From Corynebacterium sp. (lineage in GTDB: Bacteria > Actinomycetota > Actinomycetes > Mycobacteriales > Mycobacteriaceae), in assembly GCA_030530985.1 (NCBI GenBank), contig JAUMTX010000009.1:1-64000 (forward strand): a DNA stretch of 64,000 nt. The letters are read 5' to 3'. The notes beneath the pieces are model-generated. The model searched no databases. It had not been told where the DNA came from and saw nothing but the letters and a program-made list of their open reading frames with translations. Below, piece after piece: positions 38,149 to 47,256 of this stretch; within the stretch, counting starts at the first letter, position 1, and each line of letters opens with the position of its first letter. The translations under genes were made by a program, and so were the position numbers.

Positions 38149-39018
38149 TTAGGCGATATTATCCTGGCCGATAATCCAGGAGCCAAGGAAGACGTACTCC
38201 AAGGAGTGCGTCTTTAGTGCTTCTAGGGCCTCTGCAAGATTTGGTTCCTCAGCGTGGCCGAGCACATCCAGGAAGAAGTAGTAGGTGCCAAAGACTTCGC
38301 GGGTTGGGCGGGACTCAATGCGGGTGAGGTCAATATTGCGGGTGGAGAATTCCTGCAGGGCATTGACCAGGGATCCTGGTTCGTGCTTGAGGCTCACAAT
38401 CACCATGGATCGGTATTCAGCTCCCTGTAGCTGTGAGGTTGCTGTGACCTCACTTGCGTTAGCGACGAGGAAGAATCGGGTACGCGCATGGCCATAGTCC
38501 GCCAAGCCTTCGGCACGAACTGTGAGGCCATAGGTATCGGCGGCAATCACTGGGGCAAAGGCAAGCTCCGCTTCCCCTTCACTCACCATGCGGGCAGCAG
38601 CACCATTAGAGCTGGCCTCAACATAGGTGGCATTAGGTAGATGCTCGGCAATCCACTTCTTGAGCTGAGCATAGGCCACAGGGTGGGTGGTAAAGGTGGT
38701 GACCTGCTCCAGTGGCACATCATCACGGGTCATTGCAGCAAAGGCGATGGGAACATCCACTTCACCGTGGATGCGGACATTACCGGCAAGCAGACCATCA
38801 GCAGTGGCAGTAATGGAACCATCAACACTATTCTCGGCGGGAACCACACCATAGGTGTAGGTGCCGGCACTAACCCCACTGAGCACCGCGCTAGGCGAGG
38901 TCTCCGGGATCTCTTCGCAGCCGCCGGGCAAAATGCCCGCCTGCTCGAATTTCCTCAAAGCAATTTCAGTGAAGGTACCTGCAGGACCCAAGTATGCAAC
39001 GCTCTTTGATGCAGCCAT
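38149..39018 (-). CDS. pheA: Prephenate dehydratase
   Basis: 289 residues from ATG at 39018; an ATG at 39024 would add two residues. The catalytic domain begins VAYLGPAGTF, with SVDGSI and the TRFFLV segment; the Thr-Arg-Phe motif is the family hallmark. An ACT regulatory domain with GSLVNAL and LTRIESRP lies near residues 195-230 and gives phenylalanine feedback. No Shine-Dalgarno is present, and TATAAA lies 9 nt before the ATG, so the mRNA may be leaderless. Confidence 0.93.
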   Translation of the reverse strand: MAASKSVAYLGPAGTFTEIALRKFEQAGILPGGCEEIPETSPSAVLSGVSAGTYTYGVVPAENSVDGSITATADGLLAGNVRIHGEVDVPIAFAAMTRDDVPLEQVTTFTTHPVAYAQLKKWIAEHLPNATYVEASSNGAAARMVSEGEAELAFAPVIAADTYGLTVRAEGLADYGHARTRFFLVANASEVTATSQLQGAEYRSMVIVSLKHEPGSLVNALQEFSTRNIDLTRIESRPTREVFGTYYFFLDVLGHAEEPNLAEALEALKTHSLEYVFLGSWIIGQDNIA

Positions 39019-39035
39019 GAGCATTAGTTTATAAC

Positions 39036-39734
39036 ATGGATGAGGTGCGCAGGCTAAGCATCTACGAGATTTGGATCGTGCTACTCATCACCTTCGGTAT
39101 GAGTGGTCTTCGCTCCTTGGTCTCCCTCATCCAGGCGGCCCTCAACCCGGCCCCACTGAGCTCCCAAACTGTCACTCTCAATGCGGGGGCGATTATCTCA
39201 CAGCTTCTTTCAGCTGTGGTCCTTTTCGGCTGGGGTGCTTTGGCTCTCTATCTTCTGGCCACAGTCAATCCCCCAGCCCCGCTTCCCCGGCGCAGCCGTG
39301 GCTGGCAGTGGCTCACCGGCTGTGGTCTTGCCGCGCTCATTGGTATTCCTGGCTTGGCTTTCTACCTTGGTGCCCTGCACTTTGGTTTAAGCAAAGAGGT
39401 AGTCATTGCTAGCTCCCCACTTTTTCTTGTGTGGGCTTTGGCTAATGCTTTTGGTGAAGAGGTCGTGGTGGTCCACTGGTTTAGCACCCGCCTGGAACAG
39501 TTGGGCTGGAAGCCGTGGATGTTTATTCTTGCCAGCGCGGTTCTTCGTGGTTCGTACCACCTCTATCAGGGCTATAGTGCTGGTCTTGGCAATATCATCA
39601 TGGGTGTCATCTTTGCGTATTTCTATTACAAGAAGCGCAGCTTCTGGCCACTTGTTATCGCGCATGCATTGATTGATACTGTCGCATTCGCGGGATATCC
39701 AGTATTAACTTCTATAATGGGTACCCATGGATAA
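39036..39734 (+). CDS. CPBP-family intramembrane metalloprotease
   Basis: 232 residues, six to eight helices. The glutamate pair is in FGEEVVVVHWF, followed by ASAVLRGSYHLYQG and IAHALIDTVAF; these are CPBP (CAAX protease/bacteriocin-processing) motifs with EE, R..YH and H..D residues. It overlaps the LCP gene by 8 nt, so the two are coupled. Its start is 17 nt from the divergent pheA start, so the two promoters must overlap. Substrate unknown. Confidence 0.87.
   Translation: MDEVRRLSIYEIWIVLLITFGMSGLRSLVSLIQAALNPAPLSSQTVTLNAGAIISQLLSAVVLFGWGALALYLLATVNPPAPLPRRSRGWQWLTGCGLAALIGIPGLAFYLGALHFGLSKEVVIASSPLFLVWALANAFGEEVVVVHWFSTRLEQLGWKPWMFILASAVLRGSYHLYQGYSAGLGNIIMGVIFAYFYYKKRSFWPLVIAHALIDTVAFAGYPVLTSIMGTHG
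39197..39220. repeat. 24-bp dyad copy (CTCACAGCT-N6-AGCTGTGGT)
   Basis: Pairing extends through the inner AGCT; the outermost two positions of the right arm differ. It encodes S-Q-L-L-S-A-V-V in the CPBP protease. Confidence 0.6.
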
Positions 39735-41019
39735 TGACTACGCACGGGATTCGGAAGGTAATATCATCCGAGATTCCCTGGGGCGCCCTGTTCGCCGACG
39801 CCCATCGGGCAGTTCCGCCACGCCGTCCCAGGCCCCGCGCCAGCAGCCACAACAGCCTAAGCAGACTCAGCAGCAGAGGCCACAGCAACAGTGGCCACAG
39901 CGCCAGCAACCTGCTGCGCCACGGCAAACCCCTCCTCAGCAAAATTATCGTGAGACGCAGATGCTGCCACCTCAGCAGCAGGCTGCCCCACGTCAGCAAC
40001 AGCAACAGCCGCTTGCTCCGGGTCAGACTCCAGGCCAGACTCCGGGTGTGCAGGCCTACCCTCAGCAGGCGGGTTTTGTTCAGCCGCAGGCCCAGCAGCC
40101 AGCCCGGCGCGCGAAGCGTCGTGGCCGTAAGCGCGCAAAGTGGCCGCTGATTCTTTTGGTATTTTTGCTGGTGTTTGTTGGAATTCCGGTTGCTACTCTT
40201 GGTTGGGCTGATACGAAGCTCAACCGCATCCAGGCTCTTCCAGCCGCGCAGATTGCCAATACCTCCGGCACGAACTGGCTTTTCATTGGTTCTGATTCGC
40301 GTCAGGGTTTGACCGCCGAGCAGGAGGCTTTCCTGGGGACTGGTGATGTTGAGGGTACGGGTCGTACCGATACGATCATGCTTCTTCATGTGCCACTGAC
40401 GGGTAAGGCAACCTTGGTCTCTATTCCGCGTGATTCTTATGTGAATATCCCGGGCTATGGCATGAATAAGATCAATGCCGCCTATGCCTATGGGGGCCCG
40501 CAGCTGCTGGTGACCACTGTTGAGCAGTCCACGGGTCTTCATATTAACCACGTGGCCGAGATTGGTTTTGCCGGCTTTGCTGGGCTTGTCGACGAACTTG
40601 GCGGCATCGAGCTCTGCCCGTCTGAGCCAATTAATGACCCACTGGCGGGTATCAATGTTCAGGCGGGCTGCCAGGAGATGGATGGTGTGACTGCCTTGGG
40701 CTATGTGCGCACCCGCGCAACCGCCATGGGTGACTTGGACCGTGTAGTTCACCAGCGTGAGTTCTTTACTGCGATTATCGATAAGCTCACGAGCGTTAGT
40801 TCGCTCATGAACCCTATTGGTGTGGTTAATGCGCTCTCCCTGTCCTTCGCTGTTGACCAGCACGCCCATATTTGGGATTTGGTCCGTGTGGCCTTTGGTG
40901 CCCGTAGCGGTTTGGAAACCACCACAGTGCCTGTTGGTGGCTTTGATTACACTGCTGTAGGCAGCGTGGTGAACTGGGATACTACAGAGGCTGCAGCGCT
41001 CTTCAACTCCCTCAAGTAG
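39727..41019 (+). CDS. LytR-CpsA-Psr (LCP) cell-wall ligase
   Basis: 430 residues. A cytoplasmic N-terminus of about 135 residues is very rich in Gln and Pro and ends in a basic stretch. One helix (LILLVFLLVFVGIPVATLGW) follows. The LCP domain (about 175-330) shows FIGSDSRQG, GRTDTIMLLHVPL, SIPRDSYVNIPGYGMNKINAAYAYGG and GYVRTRATAMGDLDRVVHQREF, with the conserved Arg and Asp residues. Corynebacterial LCP proteins attach arabinogalactan to peptidoglycan. It overlaps the CPBP protease gene. Confidence 0.92.
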   Translation: MDNDYARDSEGNIIRDSLGRPVRRRPSGSSATPSQAPRQQPQQPKQTQQQRPQQQWPQRQQPAAPRQTPPQQNYRETQMLPPQQQAAPRQQQQQPLAPGQTPGQTPGVQAYPQQAGFVQPQAQQPARRAKRRGRKRAKWPLILLVFLLVFVGIPVATLGWADTKLNRIQALPAAQIANTSGTNWLFIGSDSRQGLTAEQEAFLGTGDVEGTGRTDTIMLLHVPLTGKATLVSIPRDSYVNIPGYGMNKINAAYAYGGPQLLVTTVEQSTGLHINHVAEIGFAGFAGLVDELGGIELCPSEPINDPLAGINVQAGCQEMDGVTALGYVRTRATAMGDLDRVVHQREFFTAIIDKLTSVSSLMNPIGVVNALSLSFAVDQHAHIWDLVRVAFGARSGLETTTVPVGGFDYTAVGSVVNWDTTEAAALFNSLK

Positions 41020-41031
41020 GCTGCCAAAAAG

Positions 41032-41112
41032 ACACCCTTTCCGTATAGTGTGTAACGCTTTGATGTAATTTTGAAGATATTACAACTAGATACACATTTA
41101 CGGAAAGGGTGT
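41032..41112 (+). promoter_or_regulatory. 14-bp inverted repeat bracketing the leader of the secreted protein gene
   Basis: ACACCCTTTCCGTA (41032-41045) and its perfect complement (41099-41112) lie 53 nt apart. The right arm contains the GGAAAGGG ribosome site of the gene starting at 41118. If both arms are transcribed, pairing would hide that site. It may also work as the terminator of the LCP gene (GTGTTTTTC follows). Confidence 0.55.
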
Positions 41113-41117
41113 TTTTC

Positions 41118-42218
41118 ATGCCTAAGTTCAAGAACCTAGCCGTAGCAATGACTATGGCTACTTCCCTCATGGTTGCCCCTGCAGCGGCTGATGCAGCTAC
41201 CGTAACCGCAAATCCAAGCTTGCTGGTTAAGGGCGAATGTACATATGCGTGGGATATCAATGAGATGGACTCCCTCAGGGCTGCTGCTAGCTTTGCCCAC
41301 GCCCAGAACTCCTTTATTCTCATCCGTGATCGTATTAATGATCCTGGCGTTCGCGATCAGGTGGTGGCATGGGCACGTGCAATGAACGATGTGATGAATG
41401 AGGTTGGCGTTATCGACAATTCCGACAGCCTTTGGTACTACTATGACCGAGTCGCCGATCCCGAAAAGAATCTGATGGCCAACCTCGGTGTATCCAATCC
41501 TGGTGAACTGATTAGTGAGTGGGTTTTGCGAATCCACCCAGACAATCCCACCGGCTATCATCCGCTCTTCAAGTGGTATAACCGCCGTTGGGCGGCAGCA
41601 GGCACTGTAAGCACCGCTGGTGGTTGGAGCGAGGAACCAAACCTGGCGGCTCCTGGTTTTGAGACGATCCAAAGGTATTGGCAGACCGTGGGCAATGCCT
41701 GTGGCACTCTGCGTGCCCGCGTGCTTCCTGGCGAGGCTGTCGTCTACATTGACCCAGCCATCCAGAAGTGGAGCAATAAGGAATACAATGACTGGCGCGG
41801 TCTCAATCTAATTCGCGATGTCTTTAATTTGGTGGGTATCAACAACCAGCGCCTCAATGACCGCATTGCAGGTCTTGACGCCTGGGGCAATGACTACGGC
41901 CACCAGATGGACGGTGCGAGCGGCCTCTATGGCACTGCGGTTCAATATAACCCATATCTGCTGTGGCCAGGCGGCACCGAGTTTGCCCGCAAGTTGGGTC
42001 TGAACTCCGGCCTGTTCATGGTTGCCGGTGTGGGTGCGATTCTCGCGGTGGTCATCAAGCTGATTAATAATAAGATCGACGCTGCCAAGGAGCAGGCAGT
42101 CACGGTCACTGTGAGCTCCACTGCGGAGTCGAGCACTTCTGAAAGCACTGCCGAAAACACTGCTGGCAGTGAAGCAGCAGAGCCAAGCACCGAGGCTTCT
42201 ACTGAGCCCCAGAGTTAA
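41118..42218 (+). CDS. Secreted protein of unknown function with C-terminal membrane helix
   Basis: 366 residues from ATG at 41118, with GGAAAGGG 8 nt upstream; an in-frame GTG at 41109 overlaps that site and is unlikely. Signal peptide residues 1-26 end at AAADAAT. The globular part (30-295) is Trp- and Tyr-rich and has only two Cys (GECTYAW, NACGTLR), which may pair. A helix (LFMVAGVGAILAVVIKLI, about 299-317) and a Ser/Thr/Glu/Ala-rich tail follow. I do not recognise the family. The domain order resembles the larger surface proteins nearby. Confidence 0.78.
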   Translation: MPKFKNLAVAMTMATSLMVAPAAADAATVTANPSLLVKGECTYAWDINEMDSLRAAASFAHAQNSFILIRDRINDPGVRDQVVAWARAMNDVMNEVGVIDNSDSLWYYYDRVADPEKNLMANLGVSNPGELISEWVLRIHPDNPTGYHPLFKWYNRRWAAAGTVSTAGGWSEEPNLAAPGFETIQRYWQTVGNACGTLRARVLPGEAVVYIDPAIQKWSNKEYNDWRGLNLIRDVFNLVGINNQRLNDRIAGLDAWGNDYGHQMDGASGLYGTAVQYNPYLLWPGGTEFARKLGLNSGLFMVAGVGAILAVVIKLINNKIDAAKEQAVTVTVSSTAESSTSESTAENTAGSEAAEPSTEASTEPQS

Positions 42219-42250
42219 AAAATTCCCCCGCGGTATAAACCGTGGGGGAA
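42217..42250. terminator. Bidirectional terminator
   Basis: 12-bp arms (42223-42234 with 42239-42250) pair with one wobble around ATAA, with T6 on the minus strand and TTCTGCTTTT on the plus strand. Confidence 0.88.
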
Positions 42251-42259
42251 ATTCTGCTT

Positions 42260-43153
42260 TTAGCGGATGGTTACCTGACGGGACTTAATGTTCTCCAGGT
42301 AACGGCGCTCCTCAGGGCTAAGCTCCTGGTCGCCGAAGGCAGCCTCAATCTTCTTGGCTACAGCCTCAAGTGGGGCCTTGAATTCCTCAGCACCCATGGT
42401 TGGGTCGAGGTCGAATACTGGAACCACGAGGCCGTGGGTGCGGAATACACCAGCGAACTTGGTGTCCTCGCCAAGGTGAAGGTCACCAGCGGCACCAACA
42501 CGAGCAAGGGCCTTGAGCAATGGCTCTTCATCGTCGGTGCGAACCCAACGGATATGAGCCTTAGCGCCGGCATCAACCCACCATGCGGAGCCAGTAACAT
42601 CAGCATCAACGTGCTGGGTTGGCATAATGGCGTCAGTAGCGCGCTGCAGGAGCTCACGGTACTGTGGGTCAACCTGGCTTGCACCTGCTGGCAGCCACCA
42701 GTCGAAGTTATCTTCAACGGTGATGTCACCAATGCCCTCAAAGATGTCGGTGAGGGCTGGCTGGGTGCCGTCATTGGCGGAGGAGTTGAGCTGCTCGCCT
42801 GGCTTGGCGTTCTCTACCCAAGCGAACTGGTATGCAAGGTCGCGACCTGGGTTCTGGGAACCGGTATTGGTCTGCAGTGCGACAAACTTGCCATCCTCAC
42901 GGACGAGTGCGGCAACGGCGCCTGGGAGAACGGTCACGAGCTTAACCTCGGTGCCGCTCTTGAGCTTGGCGTCTACGGTGGCAGCTGGGACAAAGACCTG
43001 GAGTGCTACGAGGTCAGCCTCGGACTCAAAACCGCCGAATGGGCGGGGGTCACGCTCGAGCGCAGCGCGTTCTGCGGCGCGCGCAGCAAGCTTAGCCTGA
43101 CGACGGCTCATGCCCTCAGGCAACTGCTCTTTATTCTTCTTCTTTTTACCCAT
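42260..43153 (-). CDS. DUF5926 family protein
   Basis: 297 residues from ATG at 43153. A Lys-rich start (MGKKKKNKEQ) and GMSRRQAKLAARAAERAAL lead to a body containing RDPRPFGG, DNFDWWLPAG and a C-terminal ELSPEERRYLENIKSRQ. This pattern is common in actinobacteria and annotated only as DUF5926. No signal peptide or helix, so it is cytoplasmic. Function unknown. Confidence 0.8.
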   Translation of the reverse strand: MGKKKKNKEQLPEGMSRRQAKLAARAAERAALERDPRPFGGFESEADLVALQVFVPAATVDAKLKSGTEVKLVTVLPGAVAALVREDGKFVALQTNTGSQNPGRDLAYQFAWVENAKPGEQLNSSANDGTQPALTDIFEGIGDITVEDNFDWWLPAGASQVDPQYRELLQRATDAIMPTQHVDADVTGSAWWVDAGAKAHIRWVRTDDEEPLLKALARVGAAGDLHLGEDTKFAGVFRTHGLVVPVFDLDPTMGAEEFKAPLEAVAKKIEAAFGDQELSPEERRYLENIKSRQVTIR

Positions 43154-43174
43154 GCAGCCCATCTTACAAGGAAA

Positions 43175-43204
43175 TTCCCCGAAAGGCATGAGCCTTTCGG
43201 GGAA
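43175..43204 (-). terminator. Terminator of the 1242-residue surface protein gene
   Basis: A perfect 13-bp stem (43175-43187 with 43192-43204) with loop ATGA. The following minus-strand run is TTTCCTTG, so T-content is moderate. Confidence 0.75.
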
Positions 43205-43238
43205 TCACAGCTAGTATTCAGATACTATGTCAGGGCTT

Positions 43239-46200
43239 TTAGCGGCGACCAAGAGCCTGGTCGATGCTGCGCTGAATATTGGCGATAGCGCCATCAACTA
43301 CAGCACGGAAATCAGCATCGTGGACATAGCCCCAACCAAGGGCGCCGGCGCTACCAACACCAAGGACGGCCAGGATGACTGCCAGCCAGTTGAACTTCTT
43401 GGTGGTAGTGGTGCTCTGCTCCTCGGTGGTGGTGCTGGTGCTTGGTGCAGCCACATCACCATCGGAGTAGGCATTGAGGTTCTCAATTGCCAGTGCACGC
43501 AGGCTCTCAAGATCCTTGGCCTCATTAACAGCCTTGGCGAAATTAGCCTTGGCGGTGTCGCTCACACCAGACTGTGCATTTGCATTAGCAATGATGGCCT
43601 GACGGACAACAACCAGGAGGGCTTCCATGTCGGTTGCGCCGCTGACGGCGCTGTCAATGGTTGCGTACTGGCGGGAGGTGAGGTTCTCCAGCTTGCCAAG
43701 AATCTCGTAGGCAGTGGACTTATCAGCAACGGTAACAGTACCGGTGGTTGCACCGGAGTTAGTACCAGCATTAGCGCTGGTGCTTGGGGTGCTACCGGTG
43801 TTGGAACCAGAGTTGGAACCAGTGCTGCCGGTGCTTGGCTCGGTGCTGGTGCCAGTATTGTTACCGGTGTTGGTACCAGTGTTGCTGCCACTGTTGCTGC
43901 CAGAGTTGTCAGATGGGGACTGTGGCTCAGCGCTGGTGCTGCCTGCACCTGGGTTTGCAGTAGTGGTGGTCTGGGAATCACCGGAGTTATTGGTGTTGGA
44001 TTCCTCAGCGCCACTACCGGACTCAGAGCTTGGCTCGCTACCGGTATCACCAGTGCCACCAGGGTTATTCGCGGTGCTCTCGCTACCGGAGTTGCTCTCG
44101 GAGGTGCTTGGAGCAGTCGTCGAGGTGGTATCGGTGTTGCCAGTGTTGGCTGGGTTCTTGGCCAGGTAGTCGCTCCAGTTGGAGATATCTGGATCCTGGT
44201 CGGCACCCTGAGCAACATAGCGGATGGTCAGGTAGACAGAGGAAGCAGCCTTAGCAGCGCTTTCAGCAGTCTCAGCAAGGGACTCAAGCTTGATAGCAAG
44301 CTCGCGGCTCTTGTAGGAATCAGCCATGTCTGCCTCAGAGTAGGAAGCAATCAGAGCGTCAGCATCCGAGCGGGTCTTAGCAATAGCATCGGCATAGGAC
44401 TGCAGGGAGCGCTTGAGATCCTCAAACTCATTGGCATAGCGGGAGATTGGGGTCCAGCCATTGACCTGCTTAATCAGGTCAGCAGCGAAGTCCTGGGCAC
44501 GGTTGATAACACCATTGGACTCTTCAATGGAAGCAGCTGCATTAACAACAGCCTCCTTGACGCGGTTCTCAACAAGAATGGTAGCTGCATCAAGCATTTC
44601 CTTGATGGCAAGTACGCCCTCATTGGTATCCGGATTAGTGTCGTGGGAGCGGGACGCATATTCAATGGAGCGGTTATATGCGGCAGTCAGGGTGCTCAAG
44701 TAGTTGGAGAGCCTGGTTACATCGGTCTCGTTCTGGAGAGCGGTGTTGATCTGGGTAGCACGAACCTTCTCTACCTGGACCCACATATCAGCCAAGTCCT
44801 TGCGGGCATCGGCAAGAATCTCGGTGGATGCGGAAGTACCCTGTGCAGCATAGCGGAGAGCGTCATTGTAGTAGGACTCACCGATGCGTGCATTGCCGGT
44901 GACTACATTGATCTTATCGGAGGCGAGAGCCTCAGCCTTGGCGTCCTTAATATTCTTAACCAGCTCAGCAACCTTGGCATCAGCGGCAGCCTGTGCAGCA
45001 GCACGGGCCTCGTCCTCAGCCATGGTGCGGACAGCATCCTCAGCGGCCTTGATGGCAGCCTCGGCATCAGCATAGGCGCTGGAAGCCTTGGTGGTTACGT
45101 CCTTATCGGCAGCAACCATAGCCAGGGCGGCGTGTGCAGCCTCAAGGAACTGCTCTGCTTCCTCGGAGGAACCGGCAGCCTTGGCGTTTTCAGCCTGCTG
45201 GGTTGCGTCCATAGCGGCGCGCAGAACCTGAGATTCCTTGCGGGAGGTCTCAGTCTGGGCGGCGTCGAATTCAGCAATGAGCTGCTCGGCGCGATCCCAT
45301 ACCTTATTGAATGCCTCAGCGGCGGCAGCAGCATCAGCAATAGCCTGGGCGCTGCGGGACATTGCAGCACCGGTGCTTGCGCTAGCTGCAGCGGACTTGG
45401 CGGCAGCAGCAATATTCAAGGCATCGGAAATGCTGAATGCGCTTTCGATGGTTTCAATATAGCTTTCAGCCTTGGCACGACCAGCAGCTGCCATTGCATT
45501 ACCAGTGTTGATATTGGCAGTGACCTTGTCGTAGTTATCCTTGGCGGTTGGAAGCAGTGCTTCGATGCTCTGGAGAGCAGCGGTGGTGCGCTCGGAACCA
45601 ATACCCTTGAGTGCAGCAACTTCCTCGTGAAGTGCGTTGATCTCAGCGTAGATCTTGCGGGCGTCCTCGACGGTGGTGGCGTCGAGAAGCTCGTTGGTCA
45701 GAGAGCTGACCTTTGCCAATGCGCTTTCTGCACGGAGGTCAGCTTCACGACGCTCCTTGCTAGTGATATTTGGCAGATCATTGAGCAGATTACGGACATC
45801 CTGCAGGGTCTTGGTGCCATTGAGCTTCACGCTGAGCTCTTCAGCATAGTTTGGATAGGTGGCGCTCATGTACTGGTTGAGAGCCTCGCGCAGGTGATCG
45901 GTTACAGCCTTGGAAGCTGCAGTGCCGTCGGTGGCAGCGGCGGAGAGATCGAGAACCTGGTTCACGTAGGCTGCAATCTCATCGCTGGTGCCGAAGTTCT
46001 GGTCCTGCAGGTAAGCAAGCAGGGAGTTGCGGATAGCGTCATTCTCAGCTGGAACGCCGAGGTTGGTGACACTGTTGATCTGGCCGCCACCGTACTGCTC
46101 CATGGCGTACTTGGTCAGAGCCCAGACCTGGTTGATCTGGGTGGTTTCACCATTGACGGTGCCGGATACACCAGCATTGGAGAGCTGGTTGCTGCCGCTA

Positions 46201-46967
46201 ACAGCCCAGAGCTGGCTTTCGACGCTCTTGAGGAAGGAGTTCTCACCATTATGGGAGAGAGCCCAGTAGGCGAAGGAATGCCAGCCATTCATGGCGCGGG
46301 CAACATAGTTCTTGGCGTAGTTATTCTTGGCATCACGGAACTGCCAGCCGCCGAAAGCATCGCGCGCACTTACACCGATATTAAGAGTGGTGTCCTCGCT
46401 CACGTGGGCATTATTAAGCTCAACGCGAACAGTGTGGTCGCCATCAACGTGGTAGTTCACTGCGGAGTGGACCACGCGTGGGGCCAGACCATAGGCACGA
46501 TCAGGGTTGGATGGATCGTTAATAAGGTCCCAGACGGACTGCCACAGAACAGTATTGCCATTGACAACATTGCTGTTCAGCGCAATCTGATTAACACCCC
46601 AGCTCTTGAAGTTGAAGGCACTAACCTTACCACCGGAATAGGTGATATTGGAGGCAGTGACAGTTGGGTCAATCAGGTAGATATTGTCGCTGCTATTGAA
46701 GAATGGATTATTGTAAACACTCGTCAAACGCACGGTGCCGGTCAGACGGCCATTGGCATCAATATCTGGTACGGCAGTAACCTGAGCCACACCATTATTA
46801 TCGCCAAGGCTAAAGGCAGTTGGGTTGCTTGCGTCGCGCTGCACGTCAGCAGCGAGAGCAGTTGGCGTTGCGACGAGCGGCGTAACAACAGCAACACTCA
46901 GCAGGGATGCAACAGCAAGCTTGCCAAAAGTGCGGGTGAGAGTATCAGAACTCTTAATGTTGCGCAT
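43239..46967 (-). CDS. Giant surface protein: beta head, Ala-rich stalk, Ser/Thr/Gly linker, membrane anchor
   Basis: 1242 residues. Signal peptide 1-39 ends at ALAADV. Residues 40-240 look beta-rich and globular. About 300-935 is an Ala/Glu-rich helical stalk. Residues 939-1077 form a low-complexity Ser/Thr/Asn/Gly linker. Residues 1080-1165 (LENLTSRQYATIDSAVSGAT) resemble a GA-type three-helix module. A membrane helix (about 1196-1222) and a short basic tail (IQRSIDQALGRR) end the protein. No sorting motif. It looks paralogous to the truncated gene at 1756. I infer a surface stalk; the ligand is unknown. It has its own promoter and terminator. Confidence 0.82.
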   Translation of the reverse strand: MRNIKSSDTLTRTFGKLAVASLLSVAVVTPLVATPTALAADVQRDASNPTAFSLGDNNGVAQVTAVPDIDANGRLTGTVRLTSVYNNPFFNSSDNIYLIDPTVTASNITYSGGKVSAFNFKSWGVNQIALNSNVVNGNTVLWQSVWDLINDPSNPDRAYGLAPRVVHSAVNYHVDGDHTVRVELNNAHVSEDTTLNIGVSARDAFGGWQFRDAKNNYAKNYVARAMNGWHSFAYWALSHNGENSFLKSVESQLWAVSGSNQLSNAGVSGTVNGETTQINQVWALTKYAMEQYGGGQINSVTNLGVPAENDAIRNSLLAYLQDQNFGTSDEIAAYVNQVLDLSAAATDGTAASKAVTDHLREALNQYMSATYPNYAEELSVKLNGTKTLQDVRNLLNDLPNITSKERREADLRAESALAKVSSLTNELLDATTVEDARKIYAEINALHEEVAALKGIGSERTTAALQSIEALLPTAKDNYDKVTANINTGNAMAAAGRAKAESYIETIESAFSISDALNIAAAAKSAAASASTGAAMSRSAQAIADAAAAAEAFNKVWDRAEQLIAEFDAAQTETSRKESQVLRAAMDATQQAENAKAAGSSEEAEQFLEAAHAALAMVAADKDVTTKASSAYADAEAAIKAAEDAVRTMAEDEARAAAQAAADAKVAELVKNIKDAKAEALASDKINVVTGNARIGESYYNDALRYAAQGTSASTEILADARKDLADMWVQVEKVRATQINTALQNETDVTRLSNYLSTLTAAYNRSIEYASRSHDTNPDTNEGVLAIKEMLDAATILVENRVKEAVVNAAASIEESNGVINRAQDFAADLIKQVNGWTPISRYANEFEDLKRSLQSYADAIAKTRSDADALIASYSEADMADSYKSRELAIKLESLAETAESAAKAASSVYLTIRYVAQGADQDPDISNWSDYLAKNPANTGNTDTTSTTAPSTSESNSGSESTANNPGGTGDTGSEPSSESGSGAEESNTNNSGDSQTTTTANPGAGSTSAEPQSPSDNSGSNSGSNTGTNTGNNTGTSTEPSTGSTGSNSGSNTGSTPSTSANAGTNSGATTGTVTVADKSTAYEILGKLENLTSRQYATIDSAVSGATDMEALLVVVRQAIIANANAQSGVSDTAKANFAKAVNEAKDLESLRALAIENLNAYSDGDVAAPSTSTTTEEQSTTTTKKFNWLAVILAVLGVGSAGALGWGYVHDADFRAVVDGAIANIQRSIDQALGRR

Positions 46968-47011
46968 GAATGCGTGAACCTTCCGTTAGGGAGCGCGAGA
47001 TATTACCCTCA

Positions 47012-47040
47012 ATTCTAAGAGAAACCTTAAGTAAATACAA
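47012..47040 (-). promoter_or_regulatory. Promoter of the 1242-residue surface protein gene
   Basis: On the minus strand, TTGTAT (47040-47035) and TAGAAT (47017-47012) are separated by 17 nt, about 45 nt before the ATG at 46967. GGAAGG precedes the ATG. Confidence 0.65.
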
Positions 47041-47190
47041 ATAGGCCACGGCATTTTCCTGCATATTTTCAAAAATTATTCGCACAGGAGCCAAAAAATC
47101 CGCCAGACGCTAAGAAAAAATTCAGAAAATTTGCTGCGGGCCGGTGAGCGCTTTTTCTTTTGGTGCAGCGTAGCGCTAGTTTTAGGCAAG

Positions 47191-47220
47191 AAAAAAGCCC
47201 CCGACCCGTAGGTCGAGGGC
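47191..47220 (-). terminator. Terminator of ldh
   Basis: 10-bp arms (47197-47206 with 47211-47220) pair with one mismatch around CGTA, with T6 on the minus strand. Confidence 0.85.
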
Positions 47221-47256
47221 AGTAAAAGTATTCAGGGGTGATATACCCCATATACT

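Noticed and set aside
43227..47018. 1263-codon plus-strand frame opposite the giant surface protein
   Set aside because: The minus-strand protein has a signal peptide, membrane anchor, promoter and terminator; the plus-strand frame has none and is Gly/Ser-biased as expected from antisense of Ala/Thr codons.
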